DNA of 64,000 nucleotides, from the NCBI RefSeq assembly GCF_900156735.1, contig NZ_FTOL01000003.1:124001-188000 (forward strand). The letters run 5' to 3'. How positions within the stretch are numbered: position 1 is the first letter of the stretch; each line of letters starts with the position of its first letter. Of the stretch, positions 51,356 through 58,736 are shown piece after piece. Both the position numbers and the translations under genes were made by a program. The notes below the pieces were generated by a model. The model was not told where the DNA came from and did no database searches. It saw only the letters and a program-made list of their open reading frames with translations. This stretch comes from Chryseobacterium ureilyticum. Lineage in GTDB: Bacteria > Bacteroidota > Bacteroidia > Flavobacteriales > Weeksellaceae.

Positions 51356-52210
51356 TTATGCTTTTACGGCTAATAAATTAACAGTTTTAGCAACAGTGTC
51401 CTGAATTTCTGTTCTCTTCACAATAAAGTCAACAAATCCTTTTTCCTGTAAGAATTCAGAGGTCTGGAATCCTTCAGGTAAGTCTCTACCGATTGTTTCA
51501 CGGATAACTCTTGGTCCCGCAAAACCGATTAGAGCTCCCGGCTCTGCCATGATGATATCAGCAGTCATCGCGAAAGATGCTGTAATTCCACCAAAAGTCG
51601 GGTCACAAAGGTAAGCAATGTATAAAAGTCCTGCTTCTGAAAGCTGAGCCAGTTTAGCCTGTACTTTCGCCAATTGCATCAAAGAGTAAGTAGCTTCCTG
51701 CATTCTTGCCCCTCCGGATTGACAAATGATCATATACGGAAGTTTGTGCTTAATACAGTAATCGATAGCTCTTTTGATCTTTTCACCCATTACAGAACCT
51801 AAAGATCCGCCAATAAAAGCAAAGTCCATACAAGAAACTACCATTTCAGTTCCTTTTACAGTTCCTACAGCATTTCTGATGGAGTCTGTAAGCTTCGTTT
51901 TTGCTTTTACTTCTTTTAAACGGTCTTTATAAGGTTTTGTATCCTTAAAGTTTAAGATATCAATACTTTCAACATTGGCATCCAGTTCGGTAAATTTACC
52001 ACCGTCAAAAAGGATGTCAAAAAATTCAGCACTTCCTATTCTCACATGAAACCCATCTTCAGGAGAAACATAGTTATTTCTCTTTAATTCATCATGTTCC
52101 ACAACTTTTCCGGATGGAGTCTGATGCCAAAGACCTTTGGGAACGTCTTTTTTCTCATCAGTAGAAGTGGTAATGTTTTTTGCTTTTCTTTTAAACCAGT
52201 CGAATGCCAT
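51356..52210 (-). CDS. accD: Acetyl-CoA carboxylase carboxyltransferase subunit beta, zinc ribbon lost
   Basis: 284 aa. Transfers CO2 from carboxybiotin to acetyl-CoA with AccA, the first step of fatty-acid synthesis. The crotonase-like core is intact: [58 protein letters not shown] and [26 protein letters not shown]. In E. coli the N-terminus has a C-x2-C...C-x2-C zinc ribbon; here the aligned segment ([16 protein letters not shown] to [15 protein letters not shown]) has no cysteine. The domain outline remains while the metal site is gone, a known-looking flavobacterial trait. Confidence 0.94.
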   Translation of the reverse strand: MAFDWFKRKAKNITTSTDEKKDVPKGLWHQTPSGKVVEHDELKRNNYVSPEDGFHVRIGSAEFFDILFDGGKFTELDANVESIDILNFKDTKPYKDRLKEVKAKTKLTDSIRNAVGTVKGTEMVVSCMDFAFIGGSLGSVMGEKIKRAIDYCIKHKLPYMIICQSGGARMQEATYSLMQLAKVQAKLAQLSEAGLLYIAYLCDPTFGGITASFAMTADIIMAEPGALIGFAGPRVIRETIGRDLPEGFQTSEFLQEKGFVDFIVKRTEIQDTVAKTVNLLAVKA

Positions 52211-52240
52211 TTTTAATTGTATTAATGTATAAATGTAAAA

Positions 52241-52288
52241 TGTATCAATGTAAATGCACTCTTTAGGAATACTTTTTACATTGATACA
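52241..52288. repeat. 14-bp inverted repeat between fbaA and accD
   Basis: TGTATCAATGTAAA (52241-52254) and TTTACATTGATACA (52275-52288) are perfect complements with a 20-nt spacer. Degenerate repeats (AATGTATAAATGTAAAATG) flank the left arm. It may be a stem-loop ending the fbaA transcript or attenuating accD, or a decayed repeat. Confidence 0.6.
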
Positions 52289-52300
52289 AATGTACAGTTC

Positions 52301-53371
52301 TTATTTTAAAGTATTTACGTTATTTAAATCTTCAAATGCTTGTACCAATCTTGTAGAGAAAGTATCCTCACCTTTTCTTACCCAAACTCTTGGGTCATAG
52401 AATTTTTTGTTAGGTTTTTCTTCTCCTTCAGGGTTTCCGATTTGAGTTCTTAAATATTCAACATTGTTAACCATATAATCTCTAACGCCTTCTGTATATG
52501 CAAACTGAAGGTCAGTATCGATATTCATTTTGATTACTCCATAGTCAATTGCCTCTCTGATTTCTTCCAAAGTAGATCCTGAACCTCCGTGGAATACAAA
52601 GTTAATTGGCTTATCAGCTGTTCCGAATTTCTCCTGAACATATTTCTGAGAGTTGTCAAGGATTTTTGGAGTAAGAACCACGTTTCCTGGCTTGTAAACT
52701 CCGTGTACGTTACCGAATGCCGCAGCAATAGTAAAGTTATCAGAAATAGCTTTTAGTTTTTCATAAGTATAAGCTACGTCTTCAGGCTGAGTATATAGTT
52801 TAGAGTTATCAACGTCTGAGTTGTCAACACCATCTTCTTCACCACCAGTTACCCCGATTTCTACTTCAAGAGTCATCTGAAGCTTAGCCATTCTTTCGAA
52901 ATATTTAGCTGAAATTTCAAGGTTTTCTTCTAAAGATTCTTCAGAAAGGTCCAGCATGTGAGAAGAGTAAAGAGATTTTCCTGTCTGCTTGAAGAATTCT
53001 TCGTTAGCATCCATTAATCCATCGATCCAAGGAAGTAATTTCTTTGCACAGTGGTCTGTGTGAAGAATTACAGTTGCTCCGTAAGCTTCTGCAAGAGTGT
53101 GAATGTGTTTTGCCCCAGCAATAGCTCCTAAGATTGCAGACTTTTGTCCGTCATTGCTTAATCCTTTTCCTGCATTGAAAGCAGCACCTCCGTTTGAAAA
53201 CTGAATAATTACAGGAGAGTTTAATTTCGCTGCAGTTTCCATTGTAGCATTTACGTTGCTTGATCCAATTACGTTTACTGCTGGTAATGCAAATTTGTTT
53301 TCTTTAGCATACTGAAAGATATCAGTAACTAACTGACCTGTGGCAACTCCTGCCGGAAAAATTCTGCTCAT
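52301..53371 (-). CDS. fbaA: Class II fructose-bisphosphate aldolase
   Basis: 356 aa zinc aldolase of glycolysis and gluconeogenesis. Zinc ligands and motifs: VILHTDHCAKK, EVEIGVTGGEEDGVDN, AFGNVHGVYKPG and FVFHGGSGSTLEEI, then MNIDTDLQFAYTEGVRDY. Length matches E. coli FbaA (359 aa). It is followed by accD in the same orientation. Confidence 0.95.
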   Translation of the reverse strand: MSRIFPAGVATGQLVTDIFQYAKENKFALPAVNVIGSSNVNATMETAAKLNSPVIIQFSNGGAAFNAGKGLSNDGQKSAILGAIAGAKHIHTLAEAYGATVILHTDHCAKKLLPWIDGLMDANEEFFKQTGKSLYSSHMLDLSEESLEENLEISAKYFERMAKLQMTLEVEIGVTGGEEDGVDNSDVDNSKLYTQPEDVAYTYEKLKAISDNFTIAAAFGNVHGVYKPGNVVLTPKILDNSQKYVQEKFGTADKPINFVFHGGSGSTLEEIREAIDYGVIKMNIDTDLQFAYTEGVRDYMVNNVEYLRTQIGNPEGEEKPNKKFYDPRVWVRKGEDTFSTRLVQAFEDLNNVNTLK

Positions 53372-53440
53372 GTTTTACTTTTTATTATAAATTTATTAGG
53401 TGTTTATTTTCGTGTAAAGGTAATCATTTTTAAGAAATCA

Positions 53441-54307
53441 TTAATTTCTTTTGTCACGTCCCCAAAGTAGCTTCTGACGGATGGTTTCGTAGAAACTTAA
53501 ATTGTTGGGCTGTACCAGAAGAAGCTGAAAGTCTGCTTTCCTGATAATAATTTCCTTATCTGTTTCAATATGAATAAGTCTGGAGTCTAAAGAGAGAGAG
53601 TATTGTGGTACACGGCTTTCGACTCTGAATTTTATTTCTACCTTGTCATTTACTACTAAAGGTCTCACGTTCAGGTTGTGAGGAGCAATAGGAGTGATGA
53701 CGAAATTTTCGTTATTGGGAGAAATGATAGGACCACCACAGCTTAAAGAGTAAGCAGTAGAACCTGTAGGTGTTGAAATAATAACTCCGTCTCCCCAGAA
53801 CACGTTTAGAAATTCATCATTAATATAAGAATCTACCGTGATCATAGAAGTTGTTTCCTTTCTGGAAATTGTTACATCGTTCAATGCGTAAGGAAAGGAG
53901 CCCTCCAGGTTGGGAGAAACGACTTCAATTACTGAACGTCGGCTGGTTTTTACATCTCCTTTTAAAATGGAATCCAGTTCTTTAAAAGCTTCTTCCTTTG
54001 TAAAAAAAGCAAGGAATCCCAGTCTTCCGGTATTTACACCGACTACAGGAATCTCAAGATCTTCAATAAAGGTTAAAGAATTTACAATAGTTCCGTCTCC
54101 ACCAAAGGTAAAGAACAGATCTACTTCCTTGTCCAAAAGGTCCTGTTTGTTGTTGAAAGTTTCGAATATTTTCGAAAACTGAAGGGCTTCAGCCATTTCA
54201 TCATACAGAACAGATTTTACACCTCTGGTTTCAAGTTCAGAGATAAACTTGCTTAAATATAAAAAAGTATCAAGATCTTTTTTCTGAGAATAGATAGCTG
54301 CCTTCAT
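53441..54307 (-). CDS. nadK: NAD kinase
   Basis: 288 aa; phosphorylates NAD to NADP using ATP. The GGDGT motif (FFTFGGDGTIVNSL), NTGRLGFLAF, NDVTISRKETTSMI and the glycine-rich DGVIISTPTGSTAYSLSCGGP are all present. It starts 1 nt after the CBS-domain gene, so the two are co-translated. Confidence 0.95.
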   Translation of the reverse strand: MKAAIYSQKKDLDTFLYLSKFISELETRGVKSVLYDEMAEALQFSKIFETFNNKQDLLDKEVDLFFTFGGDGTIVNSLTFIEDLEIPVVGVNTGRLGFLAFFTKEEAFKELDSILKGDVKTSRRSVIEVVSPNLEGSFPYALNDVTISRKETTSMITVDSYINDEFLNVFWGDGVIISTPTGSTAYSLSCGGPIISPNNENFVITPIAPHNLNVRPLVVNDKVEIKFRVESRVPQYSLSLDSRLIHIETDKEIIIRKADFQLLLVQPNNLSFYETIRQKLLWGRDKRN

Positions 54308-54308
54308 G

Positions 54309-54962
54309 TTATATTTCTATAAATTTTTGGAAAAAACCGAATCGGTCCTTAAACAGATCGGTTCTCTCATCAGAATAGTATTTTTCTACGATTCTGTAAT
54401 CATACCGTTCAAAAGTTGCGTCTATCGAGGCTAGATTTTCATTGCCGATCTTTATGGTAACATGAATGACTTCATCAGACATAAAGCTTATAAAACCACC
54501 ATAAAACTTAGAATTGTTACCTTCAACAATATTCGCGATTTCCGTCATGGAGTATTTTCTGGCAGGAGTTTCTACAGTGAGAATAGCTCCGGATTCTGAA
54601 AATAAAGGATAACGGGAAAGATCCTGAAAAATGTCTTCACAGGTAATATAGCCCAGATATTTTTCATTCTTATTGATCACGGGGATCACATTGGAACTAA
54701 AGGTATAAAATAGGCGGATACTATCCATGATGTTATTATCTTCCAGAATGGCAAACCGCTCAATCTGATGTTCAAGATCCTTCAAGGTTCCTCCATCTTC
54801 TTCGTACAGGAAGTCTTTGGCAAGGGCTCCGTAAAAGTGATGGGATTTTTTGATGAAAATATGAGAATATCCGAAGTCCTCCAATGTATTTCTTGCCGAC
54901 TCTATTGAATCCGACAGGCTAAAACATGGGAAGTCTTTTGAGATATAGTCCTTGATAAACAT
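54309..54962 (-). CDS. CBS-domain pair protein
   Basis: 217 aa. Two N-terminal CBS motifs (residues ~1-125: CFSLSDSIESARNTLEDFGYSHIFI and IMDSIRLFYTFSSNVIPVINKNEKYLGYITCEDIF), then an ACT-like C-terminal region (ILTVETPARKYSMTEIANIVEGN). CBS pairs bind adenine nucleotides. Its 1-nt gap to nadK suggests a nucleotide-sensing role connected with NAD(P) or energy charge (inference). Confidence 0.87.
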   Translation of the reverse strand: MFIKDYISKDFPCFSLSDSIESARNTLEDFGYSHIFIKKSHHFYGALAKDFLYEEDGGTLKDLEHQIERFAILEDNNIMDSIRLFYTFSSNVIPVINKNEKYLGYITCEDIFQDLSRYPLFSESGAILTVETPARKYSMTEIANIVEGNNSKFYGGFISFMSDEVIHVTIKIGNENLASIDATFERYDYRIVEKYYSDERTDLFKDRFGFFQKFIEI

Positions 54963-55047
54963 TGTGCTAATTTATAAAAAATTAAATGAAACTGTTTCTG
55001 AAAACACGACTTTTTTTGAGTTTAAATAAAAAAAATGGCTCCAAAAT

Positions 55048-55077
55048 TTGTTTGTAAAGAAAAAAAAGGTACCTTTG
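55048..55077 (+). promoter_or_regulatory. Plus-strand promoter (TTG, 19 nt, TACCTTTG) with no gene downstream
   Basis: -33 TTG at 55048-55050, 19-nt spacer and -7 TACCTTTG at 55070-55077. It is one of the best promoter matches in the window, yet it points into sequence with no plus-strand coding potential. Confidence 0.55.
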
Positions 55078-55083
55078 TCGCCT

Positions 55084-55151
55084 TTCATTTTTACTTTTTA
55101 TTAGATTTATTTCAAACTGCACTGTCTACTAATGACATATGCAGTTTTTTT
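55084..55151 (+). ncRNA. Candidate small RNA of about 68 nt
   Basis: Transcription from the promoter at 55048 would start near 55084 and meet a strong terminator: outer stem AAACTGCA/TGCAGTTT (55114-55121, 55140-55147), inner stem TGTC/GACA and a T-run to 55151. The 5' part is pyrimidine-rich and unstructured. It ends at the stop codon of the minus-strand SpoU gene. No known RNA family is recognised. Confidence 0.35.
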
Positions 55152-55680
55152 ATTTTAGGGCTTTTGCAAATTCCCACATCACAATTCCGGCGCATACACT
55201 TACATTAAGAGAATGCTTTGTTCCAAGCTGTGGAATTTCTAAAAATACATCAATATTGGGCAGGACTTCATCACTGATTCCTTCTACTTCATTTCCTAAA
55301 ATAAGAGCATATTTTTTTGATCTGTCAATTGAGTAATCCGTGATCAATTGACTGTCGGTAGTTTGTTCTATTCCTATAATTTCATAGCCTTTGCTTTTCA
55401 GATCTGAAATTGCGGTATTTGTATCTGATTCATGTGACCAGTCTACACTTTCCGTAGCTCCTAATGCCGCTTTGTGAATTTCACGATGGGGTGGTTGCGG
55501 TGTAATTCCGCAAAGAATGATCTTTTCAATTAAAAAGGCATCTGCTGTTCTGAAGGCTGCACCCACATTGTGCATACTTCTGATATTGTCTAAAATGATG
55601 ACCAACGGAATTTTTTCAACTTTCTTAAATGTTTCTACATCTATTCTGTTAAGTTCTTCCAATTTTAGTTTCTGTACCAA
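55150..55680 (-). CDS. SpoU/TrmH-family RNA 2'-O-methyltransferase
   Basis: 176 aa SPOUT methyltransferase with the trefoil-knot motifs NIRSMHNVGAAFRTADAF (motif 1), YALILGNEVEGISDEVL (motif 2) and LEIQ-like LEIPQLGTKHSLNVSVCAGIVMWE (motif 3). It uses SAM to methylate tRNA or rRNA; the exact target (for example tRNA G18 or C34) cannot be assigned from the sequence. Confidence 0.92.
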   Translation of the reverse strand: MVQKLKLEELNRIDVETFKKVEKIPLVIILDNIRSMHNVGAAFRTADAFLIEKIILCGITPQPPHREIHKAALGATESVDWSHESDTNTAISDLKSKGYEIIGIEQTTDSQLITDYSIDRSKKYALILGNEVEGISDEVLPNIDVFLEIPQLGTKHSLNVSVCAGIVMWEFAKALK

Positions 55681-55705
55681 TGTATTATTTTGTTGAGATT
55701 AATTT

Positions 55706-55921
55706 TCAGTCTTTGTAGACCTCTGTTTTTTTCAATGTTTCCGTTTTCACGGTATAGGCTATGTTGCCATTTCGTTTTTCAATGGCAAGTTTGTTTTTAT
55801 GTAAAATTATATCAAAAGTAGTAAAATACTTATACTTAAACTCAAAATATTCTAAGAAAAAAGAATTCCTTTTGTTTCTATTGATTTTTATTTTTTGCTC
55901 ATAATCTGATGAACGTTTTTC
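55706..55921 (-). pseudogene. Start-less open frame, possible gene remnant
   Basis: After the bestrophin gene a frame stays open for about 70 codons to TGA at 55706-55708 and reads like protein (NSFFLEYFEFKYKYFTTFD, LAIEKRNGNIAYTVKTETL). There is no ATG, GTG or TTG near its 5' end, because the frame is preceded by a stop within bestrophin's last codons. It could be the decayed tail of a gene or chance in AT-rich sequence. Confidence 0.25.
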
Positions 55922-56766
55922 TCAATATTCTGAGCTAATGTTTCCATTGGAATATCATTCTCATCGTTGTTAAATGGATCCTCTATTTCTTCAGCAATAA
56001 GCTCAAGACTCATTAAAACATAGTATACAAAAACTGTAAGAGGAATCATGAAAAGTCCAATAGTGATTACATAAGCAATGGGAAGAGCAAATACATAAAG
56101 AATAATGAATTTCTTAATAAATGACGAGTAAGAATAAGGAATAGGTGTATTCTTAATTCTTTCACAACCGCCACAAACATCAAGAAATCCAGAAAGTTGG
56201 GTGTCCAAATATAACATTTCAACCTCGGTGATTTTTCCTTCTTTTTTTAATTGATTAAGCTTATGAGTGAGAAGAATGATAATTTCACTCGGTCCGTGGT
56301 TCTTTAATGTTTTCTCAATCTCAGAATAGTCCTCATCCAAAGCAAGTCGCGTAGATTCTTTAGAAAGATGTTTAGCTAAAAAGTGAGGAAAGTATTTTAA
56401 ATACCTTGCAATCTGTTCTGCATCCTGACGGTTTTCTCCAAGAATTGTATTGATTTTTATGGCAAAATTTCGGGTGTCATTTACCAGTTTTCCCCAAAGT
56501 TTTCTTCCTTCCCACCATCTGTCATATGCCGTATTGGTTCTGAAAACAAGAAGCAGGGAAAGCACAAAACCTAGCAAAGAATGAATCATTCCCACATTAC
56601 TGATTCCTGATTTTGTGGTAAGGTGAAAGTATTCTACTTCCAGATATTGAATTCCCCACGAGTAAAGTCCTACCATAATCATGCTTGGAAACAGTATTTT
56701 CAGGGTATCACTTTTGTGTAAGCTGAACAGGATTTTAAGGAAATGTTTGGTATTGTAGGCTCTCAT
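55888..56766 (-). CDS. Bestrophin-family ion channel
   Basis: 292 aa from ATG 56766. Four main hydrophobic regions with the family signature VFRTNTAYDRWWEGRKLWGKLVNDTRNFA and a C-terminal LELIAEEIEDPFNNDENDIP (the acidic gate/Ca-clasp-like motif). Bacterial bestrophins are pentameric channels, some cation-selective. I place the start at 56766 because a -7 box (56784-56791) lies just upstream; the longer frame to 56940 would span that box and adds a non-conserved N-terminus. Confidence 0.9.
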   Translation of the reverse strand: MRAYNTKHFLKILFSLHKSDTLKILFPSMIMVGLYSWGIQYLEVEYFHLTTKSGISNVGMIHSLLGFVLSLLLVFRTNTAYDRWWEGRKLWGKLVNDTRNFAIKINTILGENRQDAEQIARYLKYFPHFLAKHLSKESTRLALDEDYSEIEKTLKNHGPSEIIILLTHKLNQLKKEGKITEVEMLYLDTQLSGFLDVCGGCERIKNTPIPYSYSSFIKKFIILYVFALPIAYVITIGLFMIPLTVFVYYVLMSLELIAEEIEDPFNNDENDIPMETLAQNIEKNVHQIMSKK

Positions 56767-56783
56767 AAATTCACTTAATACCA

Positions 56784-56791
56784 CAAATATA
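56784..56791 (-). promoter_or_regulatory. -7 promoter box (TATATTTG) for the bestrophin gene
   Basis: Exact TAnnTTTG on the minus strand, 17 nt upstream of ATG 56766. It decides the start of this gene. Confidence 0.5.
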
Positions 56792-57016
56792 AATTTTTCA
56801 GAATAAAGTAGGAAGTCCGAAACTTGGAGAGGAGAGCTATTGAAATCGAAAAATAAATTTAGATTTTTCATAAAAATCTTTTTATGAAATGATGTATAAA
56901 GGCTTATAGAAAATAGTAACCTCCCGCCTTCCTCTTCCAAGTTCCATGCTTTTTATCTTAATTTTCGCAGTTTTCAAAAAAAGCATTATTTTTATTTCGC
57001 ATTAAATACAAAATAC

Positions 57017-57895
57017 ATGATCCTCGAAAACGTAGATGTAGTCAATGATATCAGTAAAGAAGATTTTCAGAAGAATTATTTCAAGAAGCACAAGCCGCTT
57101 CTCATTAAAAATTTTGCAAGCCGCTGGGATGCTTTTGATAAATGGAATCTTGCTTATATCCGTGAAAAAGCAGGCGATCAGGAAGTTCCTTTGTATGATA
57201 ATAAGCCGGCAGACGCTGCTAAAAGTTCGGATGCTCCCGTAGCTAATATGAAGATGAAGGATTATATTGATACGATAAAAAGTAAACCCTCAGATCTTCG
57301 TATTTTTTTCTACATCATTACAGACAGACTTCCGGAATTACTTAAAAACTTTACATATCCTGATCTCGGAATGAAGTTTTTCAAAAGACTTCCTACTTTA
57401 TTTTTCGGAGGAAGTGATGCACATGTTCTGATGCATTATGATGTAGATCTTGGTGATTTTATGCATATTCATTTTGAGGGTAAAAAGAGAATTTTATTAT
57501 TTGATCAGGAGCAGTCTCCGTATTTATATAAAGTTCCGTTATCTGTACATACCATTTACGATCTGGATTATGAAAATCCGGACTATGAAAAATTTCCGGC
57601 ACTCAAATATGCAAAAGGCTACGAAATTTTTATGGAACATGGTGATGCGCTTTTTATTCCCGGAGCTTTTTGGCATTTTAACAGGTATCTTGAACCTGGG
57701 TTCTCGTTATCATTAAGAGCTCTTCCTAATAAACCATCAGTTTTTGCTAATATGTTGTATCACGTTTTTATTATGAGATACACGGATAAATTGATGCGTA
57801 AACTTTTTAAAGCAAAATGGGTAGATTACAAGCAGAAATGGGCATATAAGAAAAGCTCAGAAGCTTTGGAGAAACACTTGAAGTCAGAAAGATAG
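57017..57895 (+). CDS. JmjC-like cupin (Cupin_8) protein
   Basis: 292 aa, similar to the FIH/JmjC-type Fe(II)/2-oxoglutarate dioxygenases. HKPLLIKNFASRWDAFDKW is the typical N-terminal start; the first metal pair lies in VLMHYDVDLGDFMHIHFEGKKRILLFD (H-x-D), and the distal His in DALFIPGAFWHFNRYL. The C-terminus is helical and basic. Bacterial homologues hydroxylate proteins or peptides; the target is unknown. Single gene. Confidence 0.87.
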   Translation: MILENVDVVNDISKEDFQKNYFKKHKPLLIKNFASRWDAFDKWNLAYIREKAGDQEVPLYDNKPADAAKSSDAPVANMKMKDYIDTIKSKPSDLRIFFYIITDRLPELLKNFTYPDLGMKFFKRLPTLFFGGSDAHVLMHYDVDLGDFMHIHFEGKKRILLFDQEQSPYLYKVPLSVHTIYDLDYENPDYEKFPALKYAKGYEIFMEHGDALFIPGAFWHFNRYLEPGFSLSLRALPNKPSVFANMLYHVFIMRYTDKLMRKLFKAKWVDYKQKWAYKKSSEALEKHLKSER

Positions 57896-58080
57896 AGTTT
57901 TTAATCATTTTAACGTAAGGAAAGCAAATTTGTAGACATTCCTCCTAGGAAGGGTTTGACTGAGCATTTCACTCAGCCAGAAGAGACTCTCGGTTGCTAA
58001 GCGAAGCGCCCTTGAGAACAAAAAATATGAAGAATCAATATTAACGTCTTTGCCTTTTAGCGTTAAATTTTAAACGTAAC
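57896..58080. other. Intergenic region between convergent genes
   Basis: No gene. It contains a small hairpin (GACTGAG/CTCAGCC, near 57958-57978) and repeat-like GC-richer sequence (GGTTGCTAAGCGAAGCGCCC). It may include terminators for both neighbours, although no clear T-run hairpin is seen. Confidence 0.4.
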
Positions 58081-58611
58081 TTATTTGTTAATGAGTCCGA
58101 AAATTGTTGCATCCACAAACTTTCCTTTTTCAAAAAAATAGTCTTTTAAAGTCCCTTCTTCCTGAAAATTTAATGAGGTTAAAAGCTTTTCGGAGGAAAT
58201 ATTAGCAGGATCAATAAAAGCATCTACACGATGTAATCTCATACTTTCGAAACCAAATGTAAGAATAGGAAGAATAGCTTCTTTCATATAAGATTTCTGC
58301 CAGAAGAGAGGGTTCAATTCGTATCCTATTTCCGCTCTGAAATGTTCACGAAACCAATTGTGATAGCCACATGTTCCGATCACTTTTTTTTCCGATTTTA
58401 ATTCTAATGCCCAGCGGAATCCTTTCCCTTTCTCAAATTCATTATTGAAGTGTTGGATGATTTGCTGCGCATCTTCGGACGTTTTGAAAGTTTCAAGGTC
58501 ATAATATTCCATTACTTTATCTTGCGAAAAATACTCAAAAAGATCTTCTGTATCGTTCTGTGTAAGCTGTCGTAAAATAAGCCTTTCGGTTTCTAAAACA
58601 GGAAATTCCAT
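58081..58611 (-). CDS. GNAT-family N-acetyltransferase (RimJ/RimL-like)
   Basis: 176 aa. LETERLILRQLTQNDTEDLFEYF, KKVIGTCGYHNWFREHFRAEIGYELNPLFWQKSYMKEA and RVDAFIDPANISSEKLLTSLNFQEEG are the standard RimJ-type elements. It probably acetylates an N-terminal alpha-amine or a small molecule. Unrelated in position to the other GNAT at 41194. Confidence 0.9.
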   Translation of the reverse strand: MEFPVLETERLILRQLTQNDTEDLFEYFSQDKVMEYYDLETFKTSEDAQQIIQHFNNEFEKGKGFRWALELKSEKKVIGTCGYHNWFREHFRAEIGYELNPLFWQKSYMKEAILPILTFGFESMRLHRVDAFIDPANISSEKLLTSLNFQEEGTLKDYFFEKGKFVDATIFGLINK

Positions 58612-58712
58612 GGATTTGATTTTATGGTGAAAATACGATTAATTCCTGATAGGGAAAAGTTTATTTAAGGATAAAACCCGCAAACAATTCCCCAACCCTG
58701 AATTTATTTTTC

Positions 58713-58720
58713 TAAATTTG
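58713..58720 (+). promoter_or_regulatory. -7 promoter box (TAAATTTG) for mutS
   Basis: Exact TAnnTTTG 16 nt before the mutS ATG. Confidence 0.55.
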
Positions 58721-58736
58721 GAGCTCATTTTTTACT

